A DNA stretch of 64,000 nucleotides, from NCBI GenBank assembly GCA_023404955.1, contig JAEXZY010000126.1, positions 1 through 64,000 on the forward strand. The letters are read 5' to 3'. The DNA comes from Actinomycetes bacterium. GTDB lineage: Bacteria > Actinomycetota > Actinomycetes > Mycobacteriales > Mycobacteriaceae. The number at the start of each line of letters is the position of its first letter. Position 1 is the stretch's first letter. Of the stretch, positions 50,792 through 58,656 are shown in pieces. The translations under genes and the position numbers were made by a program. The notes beneath the pieces are model-generated. The model did no database searches and was not told the origin of the DNA. It was given only the letters and a program-made list of their open reading frames with translations.

Positions 50792-51768
50792 TCGGTCAGG
50801 TGGTGCTCCCCACCTCACCGCCGTCGCTTTGGGCGATGCTCGGTTGGTTACCGCCACCGGTTCCGATACTGCCTGTAATGGCAATTGTTTTGGCGGTGTG
50901 GTACCTGCTTGCCGTTCGAGTCGTCAGATCCCGGGGCCGCCAGTGGGCGTGGACGCGCACGGCGAGCTTCCTGGCCGGCTGTATCGCCTTGGCGGCGGTG
51001 ACGGGCCTGGCCATCGACGGCTACGGCTACCGACTGTTCAGTGCCTTCATGTTCCAGCACCTCACGCTGTCGATCCTCGTTCCGCCGCTGCTCGTGCTGG
51101 GTGCGCCAGGCCGGCTGCTCCTCAGGTCCACGCCTCATCGTGGACTCGGACGCTACGTCGTGATCGCCGCGCTGGGCGGCCTGCGCTGCCGGGCGAGCAG
51201 GATCGTGCTGCACCCCGGCTTCACCATTCCGGTGTTCCTGTTGAGCTACTACGGCCTGTACCTTTCCGACCTCTTCGACGCGGCGGCGTCCAGCGTGGCC
51301 GGACACGTCACACTGCAGGTGTTCTTCCTCACCAGCGGTATGTTGTTCATCCTGCCGATCCTGTCGATCGGTCCCTTGCCGGTCCGGCAGAGCAACCTGG
51401 GCCGCTTCTTCGACATCTTCGTCGAAATGCCGCTGCACGTCTTCATCGGCGTCATCCTGATGATGGCACCGCGGACGCTCACCGAGACCTTCGCCCAACC
51501 TCCGCCGGACTGGAACGTCGACCCCGTCGCCGACCAGGGGGTTGCTGGCGCCTTGGCGTGGTCCTACGGCGAGCCCGTCGCGCTGCTGACCACAGTGATC
51601 TTCGCCATCCGATGGCGCCGTGATGAGGAGTCGGAGTCGAAGAAAAGAGAGGCCGACGTCGAACGCGACGACGCGGAACTGGCGGCCTACAACGCGTTTC
51701 TGCGCGGACTGCACCAACAGCGGCGACCACCGACCGACGTGCCGAGCACCGCCAACGAGCACGACTGA
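50788..51768 (+). CDS. ctaG: Cytochrome c oxidase assembly protein CtaG (caa3_CtaG type)
   Basis: 326 aa with seven transmembrane helices. Conserved segments: FSAFMFQHLTLSILVPPLLVLGAPGRLLLR, HPGFTIPVFLLSYYGLYLSDLFD and EMPLHVFIGVILMMAP. The pattern matches the caa3_CtaG family involved in copper delivery to oxidase. The GTG at 50788 is preferred for its overlap with the preceding small frame; an ATG at 50773 is possible. A charged C-terminal tail of about 50 residues is cytosolic. Convergent with the DUF305 pseudogene. Confidence 0.9.
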   Translation: MIGQVVLPTSPPSLWAMLGWLPPPVPILPVMAIVLAVWYLLAVRVVRSRGRQWAWTRTASFLAGCIALAAVTGLAIDGYGYRLFSAFMFQHLTLSILVPPLLVLGAPGRLLLRSTPHRGLGRYVVIAALGGLRCRASRIVLHPGFTIPVFLLSYYGLYLSDLFDAAASSVAGHVTLQVFFLTSGMLFILPILSIGPLPVRQSNLGRFFDIFVEMPLHVFIGVILMMAPRTLTETFAQPPPDWNVDPVADQGVAGALAWSYGEPVALLTTVIFAIRWRRDEESESKKREADVERDDAELAAYNAFLRGLHQQRRPPTDVPSTANEHD

Positions 51769-51830
51769 CGCCGTGACGACAACGCGGCGGCCATCAATTC
51801 GACGCCAGACCCAGGTCGCCAGCGACATCG

Positions 51831-52470
51831 TCAGGGCTGCAGGGTCTCCATGACGGAGATCTCGCTTTGCTGGCTTTCGATGAGCGATCGCGCGATCGCC
51901 ATCGCCCGAGGATTCGACCCTGCTTCCAGCTGGTCACGCGCGGCCGAGATCGTGAAACGGTGCTGTCGGATCATCAACTCCAGATATTGGCCCGCCGCAC
52001 CCGTCCCGGTCGCGCCGGTGACGCGACGGACGTCGGCGTCCACGGCGAGCGGATGTTCACCCGGCGCAACTGCGACGTTGGGGCTTGCCCGCCGCAGGAC
52101 GGGGCCCGACGGTCATGGGGGTGAATCCCCAATCGACGAGGAGCGCCTGCAGCTCGTTGACGTAGGTGGTGCTGCCCGCGCTGATTTGTCTGGCGATGTC
52201 CCGGATCTCGGGTGCGATGCCTTGCTTGACGGTGGTCGAATTGCTCAATGCAACAGCTTGACCGCTGTGGTCGATGATGTCGAAGGCGAACAAGACGTCG
52301 AACCGAGTGTGCGGCTGGTCGGCGACGGCACCCGCGGCGCTCGAAGGACCCGGCGACGACACACGGCCCGTGTCGCCGCAGCCCGCGACGACGATCATCG
52401 TCACACCTGCGAGTGCCACCCACGCCGCGCGGACCGGTCGCCCGGTGCCCGTTCTCAGATCGTCGCGCAC
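51831..52470 (-). pseudogene. DUF305-type lipoprotein, frameshifted
   Basis: Frame 1 from GTG 52470 (GAAAGGG upstream) encodes a lipoprotein signal GVTMIVVAGC and the first DUF305 half (FDVLFAFDIIDHSGQAVALSN, ISAGSTTYVNELQALLVDWGFTPMT). It stops at 52057. The second half continues in another frame: SPNVAVAPGEHPLAVDADV, then GQYLELMIRQHRFTI and SLIESQQSEISVMETLQ. One extra base near 52080 breaks it. DUF305 proteins bind copper with HH motifs; here these read DHSGQ and RQHRF, so metal binding is doubtful. Confidence 0.7.
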
Positions 52471-52608
52471 GCGGTCCCTTTCATCGCCGCCTGCATGGAG
52501 CGACGGTGACATCGTTGCCCGCCGAAGCCCGGTCAGAAGGCCGCCTACACCGTGTTGGTGACCCCATCGCCGAACCTCGTAACGCAAGAATGCGAAGCAA
52601 TGGCCACA

Positions 52609-52625
52609 TACGTAGTCACATAGTA
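52609..52625 (+). promoter_or_regulatory. TAC-N11-GTA dyad before the 67-aa membrane protein
   Basis: ATAC-N11-GTAG, with TAGATT at 52624-52629. The expected start site (about 52636) coincides with the GTG start codon, suggesting a leaderless transcript. Confidence 0.6.
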
Positions 52626-52635
52626 GATTGGTGGT

Positions 52636-52839
52636 GTGAAGAGTGCACTGGCCGTGTCCTGCCACGGACCGCGGTCGAGTTGGCCTCAGCAGCGCCACGT
52701 GCGGCCGACGGGCCGACTGGCTCGCCGATGGATCGCGACGGCGCTACTGTTGGCCCTGAGTTTGGCGGTGTTGGCCATGCTTGTGGCCGACCCCGCCGCC
52801 GCTCACCTTGCGGGCATGGCCGACCTCCCGCACTTCTAG
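52636..52839 (+). CDS. Small membrane protein, 67 aa
   Basis: GTG start, probably leaderless. A basic N-terminus (residues 1-30) is followed by one strong membrane or signal helix (WIATALLLALSLAVLAMLVADPAAA) and a short end HLAGMADLPHF. No family recognised. It is located between the DUF305 and BlaR1-like genes on the opposite strand, with a BlaI-type dyad at its promoter, so it is probably part of the same response. Confidence 0.6.
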   Translation: MKSALAVSCHGPRSSWPQQRHVRPTGRLARRWIATALLLALSLAVLAMLVADPAAAHLAGMADLPHF

Positions 52840-52957
52840 CCAGCCGCAGAAGCGCCACGAACCCTGCCATAGCCGCATTTACGGCGCAATGACGCCGTGC
52901 AGCACGGTATTTGGATGCGCCAAGAATGTCGTGAAGTCCTTGAGCGCGGTGAGCCGC

Positions 52958-53902
52958 TCACGCGAAGCAGATCAGTACGCCCGATAGCGACAGCGTGACG
53001 ATCGCCAACGGTGTGGCGGCCATCGCCGCCACCGCACCGCTGAGCGTGACTTGGGTCTGGATGCGGGCGAAGCGTCGTGGTGGCTTCGACAACCGCTCGG
53101 CACGGGCGAGCACGGCGATACCGGCGGCGGCCAGACCGTGAGCCGGGGCGGTGGCGCCAGAGAGGGTCAACAAGCCTGCGAGCAGCGGCTGACGGCCGTG
53201 GCGACGAGCGGCCGCATCGTCGGCGCACATTTCCAACAGAGAACTGACGTGGCTGGCTGCGCTCGCGAAGAGCCCGCATGTGGGCAGCGCGGCGGTCAGG
53301 CCGCGCGTCGCAGCGACGATGTAGGCGTGCCGGCCGTCGAGGTGAGCACGCTCGTGGGCCACGACGGCCGCCAGTTGGTTTTCATCGAGCGCAGCCAGAG
53401 CTGCGGAGGTCACCACGATCGCCGGTGGGCGTCCCGCCACGCAATACGCCGCAGGCTCGGTTGCCTCGATGACCACGACGTCGCTGCCATGTGAACGGCC
53501 CACCAGGCGCACGGCGTCGGCGTGCGCGAAGGTGTGGGTGCGCATCCGGCCCAGAGCGCGGCCTATTCGAATGACGACGGCGATCAGACTTCCGACCGCG
53601 ATGGCCACCGCGACGGTTGCGACGATTCGCGCCGGCCACCCGGCGTGGCCGACGAGAATGGCGCGCAGACGTTCTAGGCACGTGACGAGCAGCGCGTCGG
53701 GGCTGTCCCAATGCCCAGCGGCCTCGATGAGCAGCAGCGCGACGGCGGCAACCGAGCAGCCGAGCACCGTCACGACAGCGGTGATCCACGCGGCTATCGC
53801 CAGGCGCGGAGCCCCGCCGTCGGCGGTGATATGGACCAGCAGCTTCGGTGCGATCGCCAGGACCGCCGCGACATAGAGCAGCAAAGCCGCCGCGACGGTC
53901 AT
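52958..53902 (-). CDS. M56 family (BlaR1-like) membrane metalloprotease
   Basis: 314 aa with about four to five transmembrane helices. The zinc protease motif is VVAHERAHLDGRHA (H183, E184, H187), with a further EMCADDAAARRHG element. It ends soon after the last helix, so the penicillin-binding sensor domain of staphylococcal BlaR1 is absent. Its ATG overlaps the stop of the BlaI gene (ATGA). By family analogy it cleaves or destabilises the repressor upon a signal, here possibly metal or envelope related. Confidence 0.88.
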   Translation of the reverse strand: MTVAAALLLYVAAVLAIAPKLLVHITADGGAPRLAIAAWITAVVTVLGCSVAAVALLLIEAAGHWDSPDALLVTCLERLRAILVGHAGWPARIVATVAVAIAVGSLIAVVIRIGRALGRMRTHTFAHADAVRLVGRSHGSDVVVIEATEPAAYCVAGRPPAIVVTSAALAALDENQLAAVVAHERAHLDGRHAYIVAATRGLTAALPTCGLFASAASHVSSLLEMCADDAAARRHGRQPLLAGLLTLSGATAPAHGLAAAGIAVLARAERLSKPPRRFARIQTQVTLSGAVAAMAATPLAIVTLSLSGVLICFA

Positions 53903-54285
53903 CGGCGACCTGACTTGCGGGCCAGGCGCCGCAGCGCAGCACGCAAGTCAGCGGATTCCTCTGCATCGATCTGCGCCACGAAATGACTCAGGACCGCCTC
54001 CGACCGACCGCCGCCGCTCAGTGCCTCCAACATGAGTCGTGCACTGTGCTCCTCGCGAGTCAGGGTCGGCCGGTAGCGATACGCCTTGCCGTCGCGTTCA
54101 CGCGACAGCCAACCCTTGCCATGCAAGTTGTCCATCGTCGACATCACTGTGGTGTACGCGATGTGGCGTTCGGTGCTCAACTCGTCGAAGATGTCCCTGA
54201 CCGTGGTGTCGGCCTCGGGGTCACGATTCCAGAGGCGATCCATGATCGACGCTTCGAGCTCTCCGAAGCCACGCACCCGAGCCAT
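53899..54285 (-). CDS. blaI: BlaI/MecI/CopY family repressor
   Basis: 128 aa. The winged helix spans about residues 1-75 (GELEASIMDRLWNRDPEADTTVRDIFDEL, RHIAYTTVMSTMDNLHGKGWLSRE, YRYRPTLTREE). A C-terminal dimerisation helix region follows (LMLEALSGGGRSEAVLSHFV). No CxC metal site of CopY type is present, so signal input is probably through the coupled M56 protease. A perfect 16-bp palindrome with TAC/GTA half-sites lies 120 bp upstream, and related dyads precede many genes in 35-62 kb. In Mycobacterium tuberculosis BlaI also controls genes outside beta-lactam resistance (from memory). Confidence 0.92.
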   Translation of the reverse strand: MARVRGFGELEASIMDRLWNRDPEADTTVRDIFDELSTERHIAYTTVMSTMDNLHGKGWLSRERDGKAYRYRPTLTREEHSARLMLEALSGGGRSEAVLSHFVAQIDAEESADLRAALRRLARKSGRR

Positions 54286-54404
54286 GATCGAACCTCCTGA
54301 ATTGGTCAGTAGGTAGCTTACGGTGTCGATCGGTGTGCCGGCGCTGAAGTGAGCGCACGGCGCCGACTGTGATCGCGCGGCGGCCAGCCGGGCTCGACGT
54401 GATT

Positions 54405-54420
54405 CTACTGACGTCAGTAG
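54405..54420 (-). promoter_or_regulatory. Perfect 16-bp palindrome at the blaI promoter (TAC-N8-GTA)
   Basis: CTACTGACGTCAGTAG. On the minus strand GTAG runs into TAGAAT, a good -10 hexamer, so a repressor bound here would block the blaI-M56 promoter. Likely autoregulatory BlaI operator. Confidence 0.7.
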
Positions 54421-54569
54421 CTGGCTGGTAGCCTTCAGCGGCGGGCTGCATCAGCGATGCTGCCGGCACTCCAGGTCGGGCCTTCCGCCTCTGATCGCCC
54501 GGCCTCTCCTGGGGAGTTGTCTTCGTGAGACGGCTGTGCTCGCATTGTGTAGACGGTCAGGCAGCTGCC

Positions 54570-55589
54570 CTAGCCGTTAGGCACTCCCCGTTCCCCCAAC
54601 CACGCCATCGGATCGGTCTTGACCGATCCGTTGCGGTGCACCTCGAAGTGCAGGTGCGGTCCCGTCGAATTGCCTCGGTTGCCCATGGTGGCGATCTGGT
54701 CGCCGGCCATCACCCGCTGGCCCGTTTGCACCATCGTGGTGTCGATGTGACCGTAGAGCGTAACTGTGCCGTCCGCGGCAAGGATCTTGACCCACATGCC
54801 GAAACCCGGTGTCGGACCGGAGGCAATCACGTCGCCATCGGATGCGGCGTAGATCGGAGTGCCGACGGCGTTGGCGATGTCGAGTCCGGCGTGCAGGGTG
54901 CCCCACCGGGCTCCGAAGCCCGATGTCAGGATGCCTCGGGCAGGAAAGGTGAACTGGGGGCGCCGAAGTCGCGCCTCCCGCTGCGCCCGCTCCTGAGCGA
55001 AGGCCGCGCCGTTGGCCAATTCCTGTCGATGGATCCCAGCATCGAAACCGTTTGCCACAGGGATGATCTGCATCCCCGAGGCGTCGGGGAGGGCAGTCGG
55101 GGACGCCGCAGAGTCGGCGACCAAAACCGGCTGCTGCGCCTCGGTTTCGTCGACCGCTGCGTTCGCTGCGGCGGCGATCGCGCCGACGGCGATAGCAGTG
55201 ATGACCAACCTGCTGTGCACCGCACCGGTGGCCGCGGGGGTTCGTCGATGCGCTCCGCCAGATGCGCGGAGGGTAGCGCCCGACTGCGCCCGAGACGGCG
55301 GTGGACGTTCCCTAAGACGTGCCCCGCCGACGGGAGCCGGCACGGTCGGTGACGCTGCCTTCGTGGCACCTTTCGATGGGAGCAGCAGCCGTGGCGACTC
55401 ATCGGCCACATCGTTGAGGTCGTCGAGTTCCGGTGCGCTCAACACCTCGAAGTCCATAGCGAACGGATCGCTGCGACAATTGGCCATATCCAGCAACGCG
55501 CCGAACTCGCCGAAGGCGATGATCTCGGTGACGTCAGTGGCCCCACGATCGGCCGGCGCGTCTGGTCGCGCGAGTCGGTGGTGCACCAC
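54570..55589 (-). CDS. M23 family (LytM) peptidoglycan metallopeptidase
   Basis: Up to 339 aa; GTG start at 55589 uncertain (ATGs at 55487 and 55457 possible). A single membrane helix sits near residue 130-150 (LVITAIAVGAIAAAANAA). The C-terminal M23 domain is ILTSGFGARWGTLHAGLDIANAVGTPIYA (H and D zinc ligands), then GHIDTTMVQ and TGPHLHFEVHRNG (HxH). It cleaves peptide cross-bridges or regulates other hydrolases. It reads leftward from the ctaD promoter region, where a TAC-N8-GTA site lies at 55769. Confidence 0.85.
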   Translation of the reverse strand: MVHHRLARPDAPADRGATDVTEIIAFGEFGALLDMANCRSDPFAMDFEVLSAPELDDLNDVADESPRLLLPSKGATKAASPTVPAPVGGARLRERPPPSRAQSGATLRASGGAHRRTPAATGAVHSRLVITAIAVGAIAAAANAAVDETEAQQPVLVADSAASPTALPDASGMQIIPVANGFDAGIHRQELANGAAFAQERAQREARLRRPQFTFPARGILTSGFGARWGTLHAGLDIANAVGTPIYAASDGDVIASGPTPGFGMWVKILAADGTVTLYGHIDTTMVQTGQRVMAGDQIATMGNRGNSTGPHLHFEVHRNGSVKTDPMAWLGERGVPNG

Positions 55590-55768
55590 TTCGAAGTCGA
55601 TCCTTTGCCGTTACCGATTCGTTATCTGGTTGGCGAGACGCTAACCCAACACCGGCTACTGGGCAAGTCACGAACCGCCGATGAACGCCCCCGCCTGACA
55701 TCACACGTTACTTAATGGGTTGGGACGCAATCGGTTTAATCAGGAACGCACGCAACAACGTGAGGAGC

Positions 55769-55782
55769 TACTTTGCTAAGTA
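55769..55782. promoter_or_regulatory. TAC-N8-GTA site
   Basis: TACTTTGCTAAGTA, the same TACT-N6-AGTA layout as the blaI palindrome. It is followed by TACGTACGTAGTAG. Confidence 0.5.
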
Positions 55783-56004
55783 CGTACGTAGTAGAACCAG
55801 ATTAAGGACGACCGTCAGGCTCGGACGTCGTTCGTGACACTCAATACAGCTCCCCGCGCCGCGAGACTGGCACCTCCCTAACGCACCGGAGGTCGGCTCG
55901 AAGGGGCTGGGCCGGAGCGGGTGCGAGTGCTGGCTCGGCACCCGCCCCGGCAGGACGCCCGTCACCGGGCGATGTGGCTCACTGATGGGTCCAGCACTTC
56001 CAAC

Positions 56005-56018
56005 TACACAAGCTAGTA
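56005..56018. promoter_or_regulatory. TAC-N8-GTA site in the ctaD promoter
   Basis: TACACAAGCTAGTA. It overlaps the start of the next N11 dyad. Confidence 0.45.
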
Positions 56019-56033
56019 CTAACCTACGCAGTA
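56017..56033 (+). promoter_or_regulatory. TAC-N11-GTA dyad, ctaD upstream copy
   Basis: GTAC-N11-GTAG, with TAGGAT at 56032-56037 as a good -10 hexamer. It lies 25 bp before the second copy. Confidence 0.6.
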
Positions 56034-56041
56034 GGATATCC

Positions 56042-56058
56042 TACGTATGTAGTCCGTA
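56042..56058 (+). promoter_or_regulatory. TAC-N11-GTA dyad, ctaD proximal copy
   Basis: CTAC-N11-GTAG, with TAGATT at 56057-56062. A start about 56069 would give a leader of about 30 nt containing GGGAGGAG before the ctaD ATG. Confidence 0.65.
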
Positions 56059-56098
56059 GATTCGAAACGGGGTCCGGGCCCGTGGCGGGAGGAGTCTT

Positions 56099-57844
56099 AT
56101 GGTCGCCGATGCGCCACCGGTCGGGGAACTGGAGGCACGCCGCCCCTTCCCCGCCCGGATGGGCCCGAAGGGCAATCTGATCTACCGATTGATCACGACC
56201 ACTGATCACAAGTTGATCGGCATGATGTATTGCGTCGCGTGTTTCGCGTTCTTCCTCATCGGCGGGTTGATGGCGCTGTTTATTCGCACCGAATTGGCGG
56301 TGCCCGGCCTGCAGTTCCTGTCTAATGAGCAGTACAACCAGTTGTTCACCATGCATGGCACGGTGATGCTGCTGTTCTACGCGACACCCATCGTGTTCGG
56401 CTTCGCGAACCTGGTGCTGCCGCTGCAGATCGGCGCCCCTGACGTGGCGTTCCCTCGGTTGAATGCGTTCTCGTTCTGGCTGTTCCTGTTCGGTGCGCTG
56501 ATCGCAACTGCCGGGTTCATCACCCCCGGTGGCGCCGCGGATTTCGGCTGGACCGCCTACACGCCCTTGTCTAGTGCTATCTATTCGCCAGGCGCCGGCG
56601 CCGACCTCTGGATTCTCGGCCTGATCGTCGGCGGGCTGGGGACGATCTTAGGCGCGGTCAACATGATCACCACCGTGGTGTGTATGCGTGCGCCGGGCAT
56701 GACGATGTTTCGGATGCCGATTTTCACCTGGAACATCTTGGTGACGTCGATTCTGGTGCTGCTGGCGTTCCCGCTGCTGACCGCGGCCCTGTTTGCGTTG
56801 GCCGCCGACCGGCACCTCGGCGCGCACGTCTACGACCCTGCCAACGGCGGTGTGCTGCTCTGGCAGCACCTGTTCTGGTTCTTCGGTCACCCCGAGGTGT
56901 ACATCATCGCGCTGCCCTTCTTCGGCATCGTCAGTGAGATCTTCCCGGTGTTCAGCCGCAAGCCCATCTTCGGGTACACCACGCTGATCTACGCGACGCT
57001 CGGTATCGCCGCACTGTCGGTGGCCGTGTGGGCGCACCACATGTACGCGACCGGCGCGGTGCTGCTGCCCTTCTTCTCGTTCATGACATTCCTGATCGCC
57101 GTCCCGACGGGCATCAAGTTCTTCAACTGGATAGGCACGATGTGGAAGGGGCAGTTGACGTTCGAGACACCGATGCTGTTCTCCATCGGTTTCATCGTCA
57201 CGTTCCTTCTCGGTGGTCTGTCTGGTGTGCTGCTGGCCAGCCCGCCGCTGGACTTTCAGGTCACCGACAGCTACTTCGTCATCGCGCACTTCCACTACGT
57301 GTTGTTCGGCACGATCGTGTTCGCCACCTACGCGGGCATCTACTTCTGGTTCCCGAAGATGACGGGCCGCCTGCTCGACGAGCGCCTCGGCAAGCTGCAC
57401 TTCTGGCTGACCTTCATCGGTTTCCACACCACGTTCCTGGTGCAGCACTGGCTGGGCAACGAGGGTATGCCGCGTCGCTACGCGGACTACCTGCCTAGCG
57501 ACGGGTTCACGACGCTGAACGTGATTTCGACGATCGGTGCGTTCATCCTCGGTCTGTCGACGCTGCCGTTCCTGTGGAACGTGTTCAAGAGCTGGCGGTA
57601 CGGCGAGGTCGTCACCGTCGACGACCCCTGGGGCTACGGCAACTCCCTGGAGTGGGCCACCAGCTGCCCGCCGCCGCGGCACAACTTCACCGAGCTGCCC
57701 CGCATCCGTTCCGAGCGCCCGGCGTTCGAGCTGCACTATCCGCACATGATCGACCGGATGCGCCGCGAGGCACACGTGGGTCGTTCGCACGGACCCGAGG
57801 ACGGCGACGTTACCCGGCTCGACGACGCTCAAGTGCGCACCTAA
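56099..57844 (+). CDS. ctaD: Cytochrome c oxidase subunit I (aa3 type)
   Basis: 581 aa with twelve transmembrane helices. Heme and copper ligands are visible: FTMHGTVMLL (low-spin heme a His), FGHPEVYIIALP (CuB His and cross-linked Tyr), VWAHHMYATG (CuB His pair) and IAHFHYVLFG (heme a3 and a His). Full length. GGGAGGAG lies about 7 bp before the ATG. Its promoter holds two N11 dyads. It lacks subunit II nearby, so the enzyme would need a CtaC from elsewhere. It is probably an additional copy regulated separately from a housekeeping ctaD. Confidence 0.96.
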   Translation: MVADAPPVGELEARRPFPARMGPKGNLIYRLITTTDHKLIGMMYCVACFAFFLIGGLMALFIRTELAVPGLQFLSNEQYNQLFTMHGTVMLLFYATPIVFGFANLVLPLQIGAPDVAFPRLNAFSFWLFLFGALIATAGFITPGGAADFGWTAYTPLSSAIYSPGAGADLWILGLIVGGLGTILGAVNMITTVVCMRAPGMTMFRMPIFTWNILVTSILVLLAFPLLTAALFALAADRHLGAHVYDPANGGVLLWQHLFWFFGHPEVYIIALPFFGIVSEIFPVFSRKPIFGYTTLIYATLGIAALSVAVWAHHMYATGAVLLPFFSFMTFLIAVPTGIKFFNWIGTMWKGQLTFETPMLFSIGFIVTFLLGGLSGVLLASPPLDFQVTDSYFVIAHFHYVLFGTIVFATYAGIYFWFPKMTGRLLDERLGKLHFWLTFIGFHTTFLVQHWLGNEGMPRRYADYLPSDGFTTLNVISTIGAFILGLSTLPFLWNVFKSWRYGEVVTVDDPWGYGNSLEWATSCPPPRHNFTELPRIRSERPAFELHYPHMIDRMRREAHVGRSHGPEDGDVTRLDDAQVRT

Positions 57845-57971
57845 ACCGATCGGCCACAATGCTGATATGCAAAGGCGCGCGCTATTCCAGCCTTATGCGC
57901 GGTCACTGCCGAGGCGGCCTCATGCCGCTGTTGAGGCCGCAGCGGGTCGGTGAATCACCTAAAAGGCCTAC

Positions 57972-58487
57972 ATGATTCGGGGAGACTTCGAGATGGCCGA
58001 GGTGATGTGGGAGGCCGCCGAACCCTGCCTTACGGAAGCGCAGCGTGTGACGGCGCTCACGGCGCTACACGTTGGTGAGCCGAGCATGGCCATTCTGGTG
58101 GTAGTAAAAGCCCTGTCCCGCAGCGGTTATCCACTGCCGTCCGAGCTGCACGAGGAATTCCACGAGTGGTTGCGGCAGCGTCCAGGTGCAGGGTCTAACC
58201 CCGAGTGGTCGCTCCTCGAACTCCGCGTCATGGCAGCCGACGTGAAGGCAACCGCCGACGTAAGCATGATCAACGGTTGTTTCGGCGATGCAACCCTCTG
58301 CTACTTCATCCTCGACGACGCTGGCGTGGCGGATGCCTCCCCGGAGCAACAAGCCGACGCGCTGAGGGCATGGCTATCAGCTAATCGACCGAGTCCATCG
58401 CTGCGAGCAGATATGCGGCTCAATGGATTCGGATTTCTTCTCGACACTCCCGAACCTCCGTCATGCGGCGGGCTGGGCACGCCGTGA
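57972..58487 (+). CDS. Hypothetical protein, 171 aa
   Basis: Starts MIRGDFEMAEVMWEAAEPCLTEAQ. A soluble, mostly helical protein with AILVVVKALSRSGYPLPSELHEEFHEWL and ADVSMINGCFGDATLCYFILDDAG. No family recognised. Weak start context. It lies between ctaD and ccsB on the same strand with gaps of about 130 and 170 bp, so co-transcription is possible but not certain. Confidence 0.6.
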   Translation: MIRGDFEMAEVMWEAAEPCLTEAQRVTALTALHVGEPSMAILVVVKALSRSGYPLPSELHEEFHEWLRQRPGAGSNPEWSLLELRVMAADVKATADVSMINGCFGDATLCYFILDDAGVADASPEQQADALRAWLSANRPSPSLRADMRLNGFGFLLDTPEPPSCGGLGTP

Positions 58488-58656
58488 ACGTTTTCGGGTC
58501 GCGGCAGCCGACCGCACACTGGGTCCAATACCGTAAACAGACGTCGCGCTCGCAGAGACGATCGCAGGGAGGCGAGACGAGCGGAGGCAGACGAGCGAGG
58601 TTGTGGTCTGGCTACGCTACGCCGATAGTCCTCAACGGCAGCGTGAGATCTCAGAC

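Larger units (their letters stand above)
55590..56098. other. Divergent regulatory region between M23 gene and ctaD
   Basis: No gene. It contains four TAC/GTA sites: N8 at 55769, N8 at 56005, N11 at 56017 and N11 at 56042. It also contains the palindromes TACGTACGTA (55781-55790) and GTAGGATATCCTAC (56031-56044). Confidence 0.6.
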
